DNA of 55,941 nt from Candidatus Methanoperedens sp. (GTDB lineage: Archaea; Halobacteriota; Methanosarcinia; Methanosarcinales; Methanoperedenaceae), in assembly GCA_026552835.1 (NCBI GenBank), contig JAPMTY010000119.1:1-55941 (forward strand), in the 5' to 3' direction. The translations under genes and the position numbers were made by a program. Below, in pieces: positions 43,807-53,974 of this stretch. The notes beneath the pieces were generated by a model. It had not been told where the DNA came from. It saw nothing but the letters and a program-made list of their open reading frames with translations, and did not search any database. Every line of letters starts with the position of its first letter. Within the stretch, counting starts at the first letter, position 1.

Positions 43807-44253
43807 ATGCTATCTATGAAAGGAATTTACGTTCTAATCCTCAGGATGAAAGACAGTAAAGACATCCGCGTAGGAAAACTCGGAAGGCTTCATTTCAGGA
43901 GAGGCTATTATTCCTACGTGGGTTCAGCCCAGGGAAGCGGCGGGGAAAAACGAATAACAAGACACTTCAACGTAGCGCAAGGCAAAAACACCACGAGAAA
44001 ATGGCATATTGATTACCTCCTGCCGCACTCGGAGGTAATTTGCGCGGTTTTTTCGCCAACTGACGATGACCTCGAATGCGTTGTTGCTCAACTCCTCGGT
44101 AAATACTCTGAAGCCTTGCGCGGCTTTGGTTGCAGCGACTGTACCTGCGAATCGCATCTTTTCTTTACAAGTGGAAATACGATGAGCGAGGCTTCGGACA
44201 TCTGCGAAGATGTCTCAGGGAACGAAAGTATCATTATTTACCCCAACATGTAG
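43807..44253 (+). CDS. DUF123 protein (GIY-YIG-like)
   Basis: A 148-residue DUF123 protein with KGIYVLILRM, a GIY-YIG-like strand pair (RRGYYSYVGSAQG), and the block WHIDYLLPHSEVICAVFS. Related domains are sometimes fused to endonuclease III. A DNA-repair nuclease role is inferred. TATA-like CATTATAG is about 27 nt before the ATG at 43807; the ATG at 43816 is an alternative with AGGA upstream. It is followed after 7 bp by argC. Confidence 0.8.
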   Translation: MLSMKGIYVLILRMKDSKDIRVGKLGRLHFRRGYYSYVGSAQGSGGEKRITRHFNVAQGKNTTRKWHIDYLLPHSEVICAVFSPTDDDLECVVAQLLGKYSEALRGFGCSDCTCESHLFFTSGNTMSEASDICEDVSGNESIIIYPNM

Positions 44254-44260
44254 GAACTAT

Positions 44261-45271
44261 ATGGACATCGGAATAATAGGAGGCTCAGGCTACACAGGCG
44301 GAGAGCTGCTGCGTTTGCTTGCACAGCACCCCGAAGCGAAAGTCAGGGCAGTAACTTCACGCAGTTTGAAAGGACAGAAGGTCAGCGATACGCATACGCA
44401 TCTTCGAAAAATATACGACTTGAATTTCGAAGACCTGGAGCCTGAAGAAGTGGCTTCACGCTGCGATATCGTCTTCACAGCCGTCCCTCACGGCACAGCC
44501 ATGCAGATAGTTCCGGAACTTCTTGATAACGGCGTAAAAGTAATCGATCTGAGCGCGGATTACCGCCTCAGGACTGATGTTTTTGAAAAAACTTACATGA
44601 TGAAACACACCGACCCGCGCGATGCGGTTTACGGCATACCTGAACTCCATCCTGAAGTTGCAGAGCAAAAATTCATAGCCAACCCCGGCTGTTACCCTAC
44701 AGGAGCATCGCTTTCAGCAGCGCCTCTTGCAGATGCGGGTCTTATCGAGCGCGTTGTTTTTGATTCAAAAAGCGGTATTTCAGGTGCGGGCGCGGAGCCG
44801 ACAGCGGTATCCCATTATCCGAACATGGCAGAAAATATACAGGCGTATAAACTCACCTCCCACCGCCACCGCGCGGAAATCGTGCAGGAACTAACCCGGC
44901 TTGACAGCGGTTTAAAAAGTATTAGCTTCACGCCGCATGTCATCCCATCCGTACGCGGCATCCTGACCACGGCGCATATTTTTGTCAGGAAGGAATTAGG
45001 TGAAGAGGATGTAGGTGAAATCTATCGCGATTTTTACCAGGATAAACCTTTTATCAGGCTCATCAAGGGAATACCGATGCTCGGCAGCGTGCGCGGCTCT
45101 AACTTTTGCGATATCGGTTTTGAGATTGATAAAAACAGCGACAGGATAGTTGTCATATCCGCAATAGACAATCTAGTAAAAGGGGCGTCGGGCCAGGCAA
45201 TCCAGAACATGAACCTGATGTTTGGCCTTCAGGAGACAACGGGCCTCTGGACACCCGCTATCGCTCCGTGA
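44261..45271 (+). CDS. argC: N-acetyl-gamma-glutamyl-phosphate reductase
   Basis: The 336-residue protein has the NADP fold IGIIGGSGYTGGELLR and the active-site Cys in ANPGCYPTGASL. Further signatures are KSGISGAG and TPHVIPSVRGIL. It makes N-acetylglutamate semialdehyde in arginine synthesis. The ATG at 44261 (AGGAA upstream) is chosen; the long upstream ORF overlaps the DUF123 gene. It leads an argC-CBS-argJ cluster. Confidence 0.95.
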   Translation: MDIGIIGGSGYTGGELLRLLAQHPEAKVRAVTSRSLKGQKVSDTHTHLRKIYDLNFEDLEPEEVASRCDIVFTAVPHGTAMQIVPELLDNGVKVIDLSADYRLRTDVFEKTYMMKHTDPRDAVYGIPELHPEVAEQKFIANPGCYPTGASLSAAPLADAGLIERVVFDSKSGISGAGAEPTAVSHYPNMAENIQAYKLTSHRHRAEIVQELTRLDSGLKSISFTPHVIPSVRGILTTAHIFVRKELGEEDVGEIYRDFYQDKPFIRLIKGIPMLGSVRGSNFCDIGFEIDKNSDRIVVISAIDNLVKGASGQAIQNMNLMFGLQETTGLWTPAIAP

Positions 45272-45279
45272 GGTAAAAT

Positions 45280-45753
45280 ATGAAAATAAAAGAAGTGATG
45301 AATAAAGACGTAATTACATGCAAACCTGATGACACATTAAGCCAGATTTCAAAGCTGTTTCGGGAAAACCACATCAGCGGCCTGCCTGTTGTTGAAAAAG
45401 GAAAAATTGTCGGACTTGTTTCTGAAACGGATTTGATAAAATTATTTAAATCCCCCGAGTTTTCAAATGAATTGTGGCTTCCAAGCCCGCTTGAAATAAT
45501 TGAAATTCCAATCAGGAATATCGTCAGGCTTGAAGAGACAAAGAGAGCCCTTGAACATCTGAAACTGCGCCCGGTGAGGGATATTATGACAAAAACCGTG
45601 CATGCAATTTCACCGGATGACAGTCTTGAAGAAGCATCAGGCATCATGATCAAGTTTAAAGTCAATAGATTGCCCGTTGTCGAAAATGGCAGGCTTGTGG
45701 GCATCGTGGCGCGAAGTGACATAATAAGGGGACTCTCGGAAGCCGCTGAATAA
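45280..45753 (+). CDS. CBS-domain protein
   Basis: A 157-residue protein made of two CBS domains: KEVMNKDVITCKPDDTLSQ...GLPVVEKGKIVGLVSETDL and IMTKTVHAISPDD...NRLPVVENGRLVGIVARSDI. A short linker lies between them. CBS pairs bind adenosyl nucleotides and regulate partner enzymes or transporters. Nested between argC and argJ with only 8 and 2 bp gaps, it may sense energy or SAM for arginine synthesis; this is inference. Confidence 0.88.
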   Translation: MKIKEVMNKDVITCKPDDTLSQISKLFRENHISGLPVVEKGKIVGLVSETDLIKLFKSPEFSNELWLPSPLEIIEIPIRNIVRLEETKRALEHLKLRPVRDIMTKTVHAISPDDSLEEASGIMIKFKVNRLPVVENGRLVGIVARSDIIRGLSEAAE

Positions 45754-45755
45754 TT

Positions 45756-46931
45756 ATGAAAATCATAAAGGGCGGTATCTGTGCGGTCAGGGGAGTCAGG
45801 GCAAACGGGATTAAGGAAGGAAAGAATGGCCTTGCAGTAATCGTTGCCGATTCAAAAAGACTTTCTTCAGCCGGAGTTTTTACGCGAAATAAGGTTATAG
45901 CGGCTCCGCTTATCGTGACGAAAGAAGCGCTAGCAAAAGGAGATTTAAAGGCGGTAATCGCCAACAGCGGATGCGCAAACGCTTTTACAGGTCAACGCGG
46001 GCTTGATGATGCCCGCTGGATGGCGCAGATACTGGCAAAAAAATTGAAATGCAGGCCTGATGAAATCGGTGTAGCTTCGACTGGTGTTATCGGACGAAAT
46101 CTTGATAAAACATGGATTGGAGGGCATCTTGATGGGGTTTATAACACTCTTTCAACTTCAGAGGATACAGGAAAAGCAGCAGCAAGGGCTATAATGACTA
46201 CGGATACATCCATGAAAGAAGTAGCTGTCGAGCTTGATAACGGGGTTCACATTGGCGGGATGGCTAAAGGTTCTGGGATGATTGAACCGAATATGGGGAC
46301 TATGCTTGCTTTTTTATACACGGATGCGGCTTTATCAAAAGAAGCCCTCTATGCCTGCTTAAAAATAGCAGTAGATAAGAGTTTTAATATGGTAGTGGTG
46401 GACGGGGATACAAGTACCAACGATATGGCGCTTATCACGGCTACGGGATACATGGAATGCGGCGCAGACATGTTCCAGTCCGGGCTTGATTTTGTATGCC
46501 AGAGCCTCGCTAAAATGATAGCAAAGGACGGGGAAGGCGCAACAAGGTTAATCGAGGCAAGGGTCAGCGGCGCGCAAAGCGAGGATGACGCACGGAAAGC
46601 TGCCAAGGCTATTGTGCGCTCGCCGCTTGTGAAGACCGCAATATTCGGAAAAGACCCGAACTGGGGAAGGGTAGTGGCTGCAGTGGGGTATTCGGGCGCC
46701 GAGGTTGACCAGGATAAGATAACACTTAAGTTCTCGGATAATAAAAATGAGGTTATGCTTGTTGATTCGGGAAGGATTGTTGAAGGGAAGCTTGAGGCGC
46801 TAAAGAGCATTATGGAAGGCAAGGAGATTTTTATCGAAGCAGCGCTCGGTTTAGGCGATTTCGAGGCGACGGCATGGGGATGCGATTTGACGTATGATTA
46901 TGTAAAGATTAACGCGATGTATACGACTTAA
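45756..46931 (+). CDS. argJ: Glutamate N-acetyltransferase / ornithine acetyltransferase
   Basis: The 391-residue ArgJ has IANSGCANAFTG near the N-terminus and AKGSGMIEPNMGTMLAF, where self-cleavage before Thr makes the alpha and beta chains. It recycles the acetyl group between ornithine and glutamate, and with ArgC gives the cyclic arginine route. It is the third gene of the cluster. Confidence 0.95.
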   Translation: MKIIKGGICAVRGVRANGIKEGKNGLAVIVADSKRLSSAGVFTRNKVIAAPLIVTKEALAKGDLKAVIANSGCANAFTGQRGLDDARWMAQILAKKLKCRPDEIGVASTGVIGRNLDKTWIGGHLDGVYNTLSTSEDTGKAAARAIMTTDTSMKEVAVELDNGVHIGGMAKGSGMIEPNMGTMLAFLYTDAALSKEALYACLKIAVDKSFNMVVVDGDTSTNDMALITATGYMECGADMFQSGLDFVCQSLAKMIAKDGEGATRLIEARVSGAQSEDDARKAAKAIVRSPLVKTAIFGKDPNWGRVVAAVGYSGAEVDQDKITLKFSDNKNEVMLVDSGRIVEGKLEALKSIMEGKEIFIEAALGLGDFEATAWGCDLTYDYVKINAMYTT

Positions 46932-46993
46932 CATCGCTGTGATAGTAGCATTTAAGTTTCTTGAAAATAAGGTCTAATGGGCAGGGAAATACT

Positions 46994-48169
46994 ATGAACC
47001 TCAAAAAATCAGGCTTCTCCACACGCGCAATCCATTCAGGTGAGCGGGAAGAAGAAACCGGAGCGGTCGTAACCCCGATTTACCAAACCGCGCCTTTTAA
47101 GTTCAAAAGCGCAGCCCATGCAGCAAGCGTGATGGCTGGCGAGGAAAAAGGGTACGTGTATTCACGCGGCCTGAATCCCACGACTGAAGTGCTTGAAGAA
47201 AAAATGGCAGACCTTGAGGGCGGCGAGGCGGCGCTGGCGCAGGCTACGGGAATGGCAGCCATAAGCGCGGCGGTCTTCACTTCCATCAAAGCGGGCGACC
47301 ATGTGATTGCAGATGAGGTCATCTACGGCAGCACATACGACCTTTTTGTTGACATGGCGAAATTCGGTGTGGATGTGAGTTTCATAGATACATCCGATGC
47401 CGGAAATGTGGAGGCTGCCTTCAGGCCGAACACGAAACTTGTGTTTTTCGAAACACCTGCCAATCCTACCATGAAACTTACAGACATAAAAACAGTCTCG
47501 GAAATCGCCCACGAGAGGGATGCAGAAGTAATGGTCGATAATACCTATATGACGCCTTATTTCCAGCAGCCGCTCGCGCTCGGCGCCGACGTGGTGGTTC
47601 ACAGTGCAACGAAATACTTAAACGGTCACGGGGATACCCTCGGCGGCGTAATTGTGGGCACTTCGGATTTCATAAAACGGGCAAGGCACACCGCAAAGAA
47701 CATCGGCGGCGCAATGAGCCCTTTTTCGGCCTGGCTTATCATACGCGGGATGAAAACGCTGCCAGTACGTATGGACAGGCACACGGAGAATGCAATGGCA
47801 GTGGCAAGATTCCTGGAAGGGCATGATAAAATCGAAAAGGTAATTTATCCCGGTCTTCCGGAATTCCCTCAATATGACCTTGCAAAAAAACAGATGTCCG
47901 GCTCTGGAGGCATGATAGCTTTCCTGCTAAAAGATGCAAGTGATGTCCCGTTATTCCTTGATTCTCTTGAACTGTGCACGCTTGCCGTGAGCCTTGGCGA
48001 AACCGGGACGCTCATCCAGCATCCTGCCACCATGACCCATGCTGTTGTTCCGCGGGATAAGAGAATTAGATACGGGATTGCTGATGAGCTTGTGCGGCTT
48101 TCTGTGGGGCTTGAGGATGTGGAGGATATAATTGCGGATTTGGGGCAGGCGCTGGATACTGTTGGGTGA
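46994..48169 (+). CDS. Cystathionine gamma-synthase/lyase-family PLP enzyme
   Basis: The 391-residue protein is a typical Cys/Met metabolism PLP enzyme: the PLP Lys lies in SATKYLNGHGD, with YSRGLNPTTEVLEE and MVDNTYMTPYFQQP. Family members run transsulfuration or sulfhydrylation; which reaction this one performs cannot be settled by eye. AGGGA lies about eight bases before the ATG at 46994. The longer ORF to 46961 is not supported. Confidence 0.9.
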   Translation: MNLKKSGFSTRAIHSGEREEETGAVVTPIYQTAPFKFKSAAHAASVMAGEEKGYVYSRGLNPTTEVLEEKMADLEGGEAALAQATGMAAISAAVFTSIKAGDHVIADEVIYGSTYDLFVDMAKFGVDVSFIDTSDAGNVEAAFRPNTKLVFFETPANPTMKLTDIKTVSEIAHERDAEVMVDNTYMTPYFQQPLALGADVVVHSATKYLNGHGDTLGGVIVGTSDFIKRARHTAKNIGGAMSPFSAWLIIRGMKTLPVRMDRHTENAMAVARFLEGHDKIEKVIYPGLPEFPQYDLAKKQMSGSGGMIAFLLKDASDVPLFLDSLELCTLAVSLGETGTLIQHPATMTHAVVPRDKRIRYGIADELVRLSVGLEDVEDIIADLGQALDTVG

Positions 48170-48172
48170 GTT

Positions 48173-48370
48173 TTAATTATTCAATAAGATTCCAAATTCT
48201 TCAACTGTAAGTCCAGCCAGAGATTCAAGACATGCCTGGATAGCTTCATTTATATTTTTCAGGGCTTCTTTTGCCGTATCGCCCTGCGAATAACATCCCG
48301 GCAGTGCCGGGCAACAGACGACAAATCCTCCCGCTTCTTCATCTTCTTCCATTACAACTTTAAATCTCAT
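48173..48370 (-). CDS. HicB-like domain protein (orphan)
   Basis: A 65-residue HicB-like fold: FKVVMEEDEEAGGFVVCCPALPGCYSQGDTAKEALKNINEAIQACLE. No HicA toxin lies next to it. It is convergent with the PLP enzyme gene, three bases apart. Together with the similar protein at 31118 it may be one of several stand-alone HicB-like regulators. Confidence 0.75.
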   Translation of the reverse strand: MRFKVVMEEDEEAGGFVVCCPALPGCYSQGDTAKEALKNINEAIQACLESLAGLTVEEFGILLNN

Positions 48371-48448
48371 AGTATTCGATATTATTGTTATCGCTAATCA
48401 ATCTTTTCAATAGTTATATAAGTTTTACAACTGTCTTAACTCGTTGGT

Positions 48449-48846
48449 ATGCCGATTAAAGAGTTCAAATCAAAAATATTTCCTTGGTTGAACGAACCGA
48501 AATGGTTGAACAGGCTGACGCTATATTTCGCGCTCGGCGCCGTTATAATTACAGCCTTGCATATTGTTTTCTCTTATTTCGATTTCCTTCACACCGACGT
48601 TGACAGCGCCCGTTACATGCTCAGCGCGCTTGTGCAGAGCGAGGCTGCAATCGTGGCGCTTGTGGTGACTTTGAGCCTCGTGGCTGTGCAGCTTGCGGCG
48701 CAGTCGTATTCGGCGCGCCTGGACACGCTGAATCGTCATTGAGAAAATTTTTAGAGATAAAATTCGTGGAAGATAATGTAAATATAAATTGGTACATAAA
48801 AGAGGCCATAAGAGAAATAAATACAGCCATTACTAAAAAGAAATAA
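48449..48846 (+). pseudogene. Remnant of a DUF2254-like membrane protein gene
   Basis: The first 96 codons encode a membrane protein with helices and the phrase DSARYMLSALVQSEAAIVALVVTLSLVAVQLAAQSYSAR, as in DUF2254-like proteins, which normally continue for hundreds of residues. The frame then stops at 48742. Beyond it another frame reads LRKFLEIKFVEDNVNINWYI... to a stop at 48846, with no start codon context. The most likely history is a large internal deletion. Confidence 0.6.
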
Positions 48847-48856
48847 AATAAAAGTT

Positions 48857-49729
48857 TCATTCCAGCCCGAAATGCTTCACATTCCAGTCCGCAATCGCCT
48901 GTATCTTCTTAATCTCCTCTGCGCCGCCTTCCATCGTAAAAAGATGCTTGAACCTGCCCTGAACTTTAAGATACTCCTCAACCGGCTTCCTGTTCTTAAT
49001 CTTCCTCACGTTTGTAACAACGCCGTTCTCCATCTCATACAGGGGCCACATCGCCGTCTCCACGGCAAGCCTCCCGACCTCAATGGTCTTTGAGCCTTCA
49101 AACTTCCAGCCTGTGCAGCAGGGTGCATGCACATGCACGTATGTCGGTCCTTTTATATCTGCTGCTTTTTTAATCTTTTTCATCATGTCAGGCGCATACG
49201 CTACCGAAGCCGTGGCAACATAAGGCGAACCGTGTGCCGCTATGATTGCTGGCATGTTCTTTTTATGCTGCGGGTTACCGAACGATACCTTACCCGAAGG
49301 GCTTGTAGTCGTGCTGGCATACAGTGGAGTCGCGCTGCTTCGTTGGATACCCGTATTCATGTACGCCTCGTTATCCACGCAGATATACGTAAAATCATGT
49401 CCTCTTTCAAATGCGCCCGAGATTGCTTGCAAACCAATATCCATTGTGGCGCCGTCGCCGCCAATACATACGATTTTGGTGTTGTTCTTCCTGCCAAGCG
49501 CTTTTAGCGCCGCCTCAACTCCTGATGCGACAGCCGCTGCATTCTCAAAAAGCGAATGTACCCACGGCACGCCCCATGCGGATTCAGGATAGGGTGTGGT
49601 GAATACTTCAAGACAGCCTGTGGGGGAAACAACGATTGTATCCTCGCCAAGCGCATCAAGCACGAACTTCCCTGCAAGGGCATCGCAGCATCCTGCACAT
49701 CCGCGGTGACCCGGTTTTAAGAGGCTCAT
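48857..49729 (-). CDS. porB: Pyruvate:ferredoxin oxidoreductase, beta subunit
   Basis: The 290-residue TPP-binding subunit has [12 protein letters not shown] near the start, the TPP motif [21 protein letters not shown], and VHAPCCTGW. Cysteines for a [4Fe-4S] cluster are present. It decarboxylates pyruvate, or another 2-oxoacid, with ferredoxin. It overlaps porA by four bases. Confidence 0.93.
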   Translation of the reverse strand: MSLLKPGHRGCAGCCDALAGKFVLDALGEDTIVVSPTGCLEVFTTPYPESAWGVPWVHSLFENAAAVASGVEAALKALGRKNNTKIVCIGGDGATMDIGLQAISGAFERGHDFTYICVDNEAYMNTGIQRSSATPLYASTTTSPSGKVSFGNPQHKKNMPAIIAAHGSPYVATASVAYAPDMMKKIKKAADIKGPTYVHVHAPCCTGWKFEGSKTIEVGRLAVETAMWPLYEMENGVVTNVRKIKNRKPVEEYLKVQGRFKHLFTMEGGAEEIKKIQAIADWNVKHFGLE

Positions 49730-50913
49730 GCTAAATCCTCCCGCAGGTCAGCGAATTCGCTTTCCACGAAAATTCCCTTCTCTACCAACGTTGCTTTTTT
49801 AATGATTTTCTTAATCGTACTCATAGGAATATCGCGCCCTCCGTGCCCCAGCATGAAACCGATAACAGGAACTTTGGTATCAGTGTTATGAAGACACGCC
49901 TTGACCTCTGTGCACAGTGCGCCCTCGTTCTTGCCGACAGATATATTCTTATCAAGGGTCACAACGACTTTTGCGTTTTTCAAAGCCGCACGAATTGCAT
50001 CAACCGGGAAAGGCCGGAATGACCTGACTTTGAGAAGTCCAATGCTTTCACCATCATGGCGAAGCTCATCTATTGTATCCTTTATTGTACCGATAACCGA
50101 ACCCATGGCCATAATTACAATCTCGGCATCATCGAGTGCATAGCCATCGATAAGACCGCCGTAGTATCGCCCGTATATGTCCCTGAATTCATTTGCGATA
50201 TCTTCGATTTTCTTTAAAGCCACGCCCATGGCCATTTCCTGCTTGTACCGAAACTCAGTGTAAGTGCTCGGGTCGGCAAAAGCCCCGAATGACATGGGAT
50301 TCTTGGGATCAAGCATGAACTCGGGAGAATAAGGAGGCAGGTATTCGTCTGTCAGGCCCTGCTCAAGCAAAATAACAGGTTCATAAACATGGGACAGGAT
50401 GAAACCGTCCATACACCCCATCGAAGGCAAAAGAACATCAGGGTCTTCCGAGAGCTTGAAGAGCTGCGGTACCATATCCGCAGATTCCTGGACATCCTCG
50501 GCATAGAGCTGTATCCAGCCGGTATCTCTCTGCGATATTGAATCCTGCTGGTCGTTCCAGATATTGATGGGCGCAGAGAGGGCCCTGTTAACTACGGTCA
50601 TAACGATTGGAAGCCTCATTCCCGAAGCATTGAATAATGCCTCGTGCATAAGCGCAAGCCCCTGCGATGTCGTTGAGGTATATGTGCGCGCTCCAGCGGC
50701 ACTTGCCCCTATAAGCGCTGAGATTGCGGAGAACTCCGATTCCACGTTCATGTACTCGCAGTTCATTTCCCCATCGGCCGCGAACTGGGAAAGGTCTTCA
50801 ACGATATGCGTTTGCGGGGTTATCGGGTAAGCCGAGATCACATTGGGTTTGCATACCTTGACAGCATGAGCTACTGCATACGAACCTTCAACAACAACCA
50901 TATTTTTCCTCAT
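49726..50913 (-). CDS. porA: Pyruvate:ferredoxin oxidoreductase, alpha subunit
   Basis: The 395-residue alpha subunit has [33 protein letters not shown] at the start and [27 protein letters not shown], with substrate and coenzyme A residues. The ATG at 50913 has GGAGG upstream and overlaps the porD stop (ATGA). It works as part of the PorCDAB complex. Confidence 0.94.
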   Translation of the reverse strand: MRKNMVVVEGSYAVAHAVKVCKPNVISAYPITPQTHIVEDLSQFAADGEMNCEYMNVESEFSAISALIGASAAGARTYTSTTSQGLALMHEALFNASGMRLPIVMTVVNRALSAPINIWNDQQDSISQRDTGWIQLYAEDVQESADMVPQLFKLSEDPDVLLPSMGCMDGFILSHVYEPVILLEQGLTDEYLPPYSPEFMLDPKNPMSFGAFADPSTYTEFRYKQEMAMGVALKKIEDIANEFRDIYGRYYGGLIDGYALDDAEIVIMAMGSVIGTIKDTIDELRHDGESIGLLKVRSFRPFPVDAIRAALKNAKVVVTLDKNISVGKNEGALCTEVKACLHNTDTKVPVIGFMLGHGGRDIPMSTIKKIIKKATLVEKGIFVESEFADLREDLA

Positions 50914-51170
50914 TTTCCCTCCAGCACCATTTTTATTGCTTTCTTGGGGCATTCATTTGCGCAGATGCCGCATCCTTTGCAGTATTCATAATCCGGCTCG
51001 AAAAACCCATTCTCCAGTTTGTACACTACCCCTTCAGGGCAATATATTGCGCAGATTCCGCATTTGCTGCATAGCTTATGGTCAAAAACCGGCCTGAACG
51101 AACGCCAAGCTCCCGTTTTATTCGATTGCGTGCTTCCCGGCTTGGTCACTGTTTTTATCACAAGTTTCAT
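50910..51170 (-). CDS. porD: Pyruvate:ferredoxin oxidoreductase, delta (ferredoxin-like) subunit
   Basis: An 86-residue protein with two 4Fe-4S motifs, [14 protein letters not shown] and [15 protein letters not shown]. It is the electron-output subunit of the archaeal four-subunit enzyme. It overlaps porC (ATGA) and porA, so the four genes are translated as one unit. Confidence 0.95.
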   Translation of the reverse strand: MKLVIKTVTKPGSTQSNKTGAWRSFRPVFDHKLCSKCGICAIYCPEGVVYKLENGFFEPDYEYCKGCGICANECPKKAIKMVLEGK

Positions 51171-51712
51171 TGCTGGGCCTCCATGAGGTCATAAGCAGCC
51201 TGGATTGCAGCCGCATTTTTTTCTCCCACTTTCCCGGGGAACCGCTCCATAACTGCATTTTTTATAGATTCGGGATTTATGAGACCTGAAACCCCGGCGA
51301 ATGCTCCCGCAAGGATGGTATTGACAATAGGTTTTCCGATGATATCCATTGCCAGTTTTGTAGCGTCGAGTGTTTTTACCTGGGCTTTGGTATTGAGAAT
51401 GAAAGACGAGGGGCTTTTTTCGGTGTTAATGAGAATAAAACCTTCAGGTTTAGCCCCGGCTGCAACGTTTACAACGTCAACAAGCGTGGCGTCCTGCACT
51501 ATGACATAATCGGGTTCGTATATCTGACTGCGCAATCGTATTGGTTTATCGTTTAAGCGTACAAAAGCCGTTACGGGTGCACCCCGCCTTTCCACGCCAA
51601 AAGCTGGAAAAGCCTGGCTGTATTTCCCGTCTTCAAAAGCAGCCACTGCTAAAAGTTCGGCGGCAGTCACGGATCCCTGCCCGCCGCGACCATGTATTCT
51701 TATTTCCTTCAT
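51167..51712 (-). CDS. porC: Pyruvate:ferredoxin oxidoreductase, gamma subunit
   Basis: A 181-residue gamma subunit with [24 protein letters not shown] at the N-terminus and [15 protein letters not shown]. It starts at 51712 with GGAG upstream; the longer ORF is not supported. First gene of porCDAB. Order C-D-A-B is the standard archaeal Por arrangement; Vor cannot be ruled out by eye. Confidence 0.94.
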   Translation of the reverse strand: MKEIRIHGRGGQGSVTAAELLAVAAFEDGKYSQAFPAFGVERRGAPVTAFVRLNDKPIRLRSQIYEPDYVIVQDATLVDVVNVAAGAKPEGFILINTEKSPSSFILNTKAQVKTLDATKLAMDIIGKPIVNTILAGAFAGVSGLINPESIKNAVMERFPGKVGEKNAAAIQAAYDLMEAQQ

Positions 51713-51798
51713 TTTTTTCTCCGAGAATAACAAATTAATATATTTTACTTTTTAATAATCAATCGTGATGAATGCCTTCCACAATTGCATAAAGGTAT

Positions 51799-52563
51799 TT
51801 ATTCTTTACGGAGTGGGGCAATAACCAGTAGTATCAGAATCCCCAGGATAAGAACAAAAAGGCCAAGCAAACCGGCCTCAGGACCTACAAGACCGCCTGT
51901 TAATTCCGGCTTCGCTGCGGTCAACCCGAAAATACCGAAACCGCCTCGTAATGAAAATATATGATACTGGAAAAAATTCCATGAAAAATGATATGCAGAT
52001 GACATTTTAAGCCCGTCTATAAGATAAAGAAGAGCAAGTATAATCCCTGCGGCAGTGATTGTCACAAACATGACTACTGCATTGAATTTGCCCAATCCCA
52101 GAAGCAGCATTGAAGGGATATGAAGCGTTGCAAACATGAGGGATGTTGCGATCACGGCATTACGCTGCCCTATGCTTTTTATAAGGTTAGGCAGGATATA
52201 TCCCCGAAAAGACATTTCTTCCCCGATTGATACGAGCAGTTCAAAAATCACTGCTCCAACTAATATGTAAATCGCATCGCTGGACATCTCTTCGAGTTTT
52301 ATCCATCCGAAAACAAGTTCTATAAAAAATATAGATGAGATAAGAATAAGAGCAAATATAAAGCCGAATTTCCAGGATACTCCCCACCTGAATCCACCTT
52401 CCTTTTTTTTCAATAAATATGCAAGAAGTATAATTATCGAATATGCAACCAGGGCTGCACTGAGTGCAAAGAAATACATGGATGCGAGGACAACTAACGT
52501 TAAAACTACATAAAAATTAATACTTTTAGTAATTCCGATTATCTTATCCGCTCTGGAATCCAT
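51799..52563 (-). CDS. CPBP-family intramembrane metalloprotease
   Basis: A 254-residue membrane protein with about eight helices. EEMSFRGYILPNL, FATLHIPSML and HFSWNFFQYHIF carry the EExxxR, FxxxH and HxxxN motifs of the CAAX/CPBP (Rce1/Abi) family. It probably cleaves or processes membrane peptides or acts in prenyl-protein handling. ATG 52563 has AGGAAG upstream; a TTG at 52596 is not supported. Confidence 0.85.
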   Translation of the reverse strand: MDSRADKIIGITKSINFYVVLTLVVLASMYFFALSAALVAYSIIILLAYLLKKKEGGFRWGVSWKFGFIFALILISSIFFIELVFGWIKLEEMSSDAIYILVGAVIFELLVSIGEEMSFRGYILPNLIKSIGQRNAVIATSLMFATLHIPSMLLLGLGKFNAVVMFVTITAAGIILALLYLIDGLKMSSAYHFSWNFFQYHIFSLRGGFGIFGLTAAKPELTGGLVGPEAGLLGLFVLILGILILLVIAPLRKE

Positions 52564-52702
52564 CCTTCCTATCCTTACTGAACCTTCCTGAACCAATTCT
52601 TTTGATTAATATTAAAGGTTATTCTTGACATTATTATAATTATACCTTAAAAAATCTGAGTAAACTATATCTTGTTAAATAACCCAATTATGAAGTTTAA
52701 AT

Positions 52703-53974
52703 ATGACGGATGATAAACTCCTAATAACAGAACTTGTGCTTACCGCGCACCTGTATAACCAGTCGGATAAGCTCGGCGTTGACGACCTCCCCCAGAAAAT
52801 TCGAAAACATTACTGGGATGAAAAGGAAAAAACCGTGAAACGCCCCATCTATGTGACTGAAGGCGATGTAAAAACAATTTACGGGCTTGAGAATGTAAAA
52901 AACAGTACAAAGGCGCTTCCTTTCCTTGAATTCGAAGAGTTCGGGTCACAAATAAAACTCACAGTTTTCGACCTTGCGACAAAATGGCTTTCAAAACAGC
53001 CTGAAGCTGTTGAAAACATCAACAAGAACCCGGTGCTCGCTTCATTTTTTGAAAACTATGATTCGCTTCCCGTGAGCCTTGCAAAAGCGAAAGCGTCCAA
53101 CATGCCAAAAGAGAGCGGCAGGGAATGGATAACATCCCTGGTTAAAAGCATAGAATCCGAAAAAGGCTCGGAGGATATGCTAAAGCTTGCCCATATAGTA
53201 GCCCCTGAAGACATAAAGCAGGATATTAAGGACCTCGTTCTCACAAAAGCTCAGGAAGACGAGATAGAGAAGATGACAAAAGCCATCCAGTTCCGCGATT
53301 ACCTGAAGCGGATCGGGCTTCGGGAAATAGGAAAACTTTTGTTCGTCGGGCCACCGGGAACAGGGAAAACCTCGGTTGCGCGCGCTCTTTCAGGAAGGCT
53401 TGGGATCCCGATAGTGGAAGTAAAACTCTCGCAGATTGCAGACCAGTATCTTGGGGAAACCGCAAAGAACATAGACCGGGTTTTTGAACTTGCAAGACGC
53501 CTGAGCCCGTGCATACTTTTCATCGATGAATTCGATTTCGTGGCAAAAGCAAGGGCTACGGATGAGCATGCCGCGTTAAAAAGGGCTGTTAACACGCTTT
53601 TGAAAGCTATTGATGAGATAAGTCTGGTTGAGGATGGGGTTCTTCTTATTGGCGCTACGAACCATCCAGCAATACTTGACCATGCTGCATGGAGGCGGTT
53701 TGACGAGATAGTGGAATTTGCGCTTCCTGATAAGGATATGAGAAAAAAGATACTTGATATCGTGCTCAGGGAGATAGAGGGAACGTTCAATACTGAAGAG
53801 ATTGCTGAAAAGACCGACGGATACTCGGGTTCAGACCTGCGGCTAATCATCCGGGAAGCCGTGCTTAATGGTCTTATAACCGAAAGAACCATTCTTGGCC
53901 AGCAGGATTTATTGCGCGGGATTACAGAATTCAATAAAAGGAGTCATTTGAAGGCACTGGATGAAAAAACATGA
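52703..53974 (+). CDS. AAA-family ATPase of unknown role
   Basis: A 423-residue protein with an N-terminal domain of about 200 residues that I do not recognise, partly helical and predicted soluble. One AAA module follows: Walker A VGPPGTGKTS (216-224), Walker B ILFIDEFD (271-278), sensor 1 GATNHP and an Arg finger near HAAWRRFDE. The module resembles Cdc48/proteasome-type ATPases. It overlaps the next gene by four bases, so the two products likely act together. Confidence 0.82.
   Translation: MTDDKLLITELVLTAHLYNQSDKLGVDDLPQKIRKHYWDEKEKTVKRPIYVTEGDVKTIYGLENVKNSTKALPFLEFEEFGSQIKLTVFDLATKWLSKQPEAVENINKNPVLASFFENYDSLPVSLAKAKASNMPKESGREWITSLVKSIESEKGSEDMLKLAHIVAPEDIKQDIKDLVLTKAQEDEIEKMTKAIQFRDYLKRIGLREIGKLLFVGPPGTGKTSVARALSGRLGIPIVEVKLSQIADQYLGETAKNIDRVFELARRLSPCILFIDEFDFVAKARATDEHAALKRAVNTLLKAIDEISLVEDGVLLIGATNHPAILDHAAWRRFDEIVEFALPDKDMRKKILDIVLREIEGTFNTEEIAEKTDGYSGSDLRLIIREAVLNGLITERTILGQQDLLRGITEFNKRSHLKALDEKT

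Noticed and set aside
46349..46822. 157-residue minus-strand ORF
   Set aside because: It is antisense to the C-terminal half of argJ, with no ribosome site or domain.
48621..48860. 79-residue minus-strand ORF
   Set aside because: Antisense to the DUF2254-like remnant; the Pro/Ala-rich tail comes from the complementary frame.
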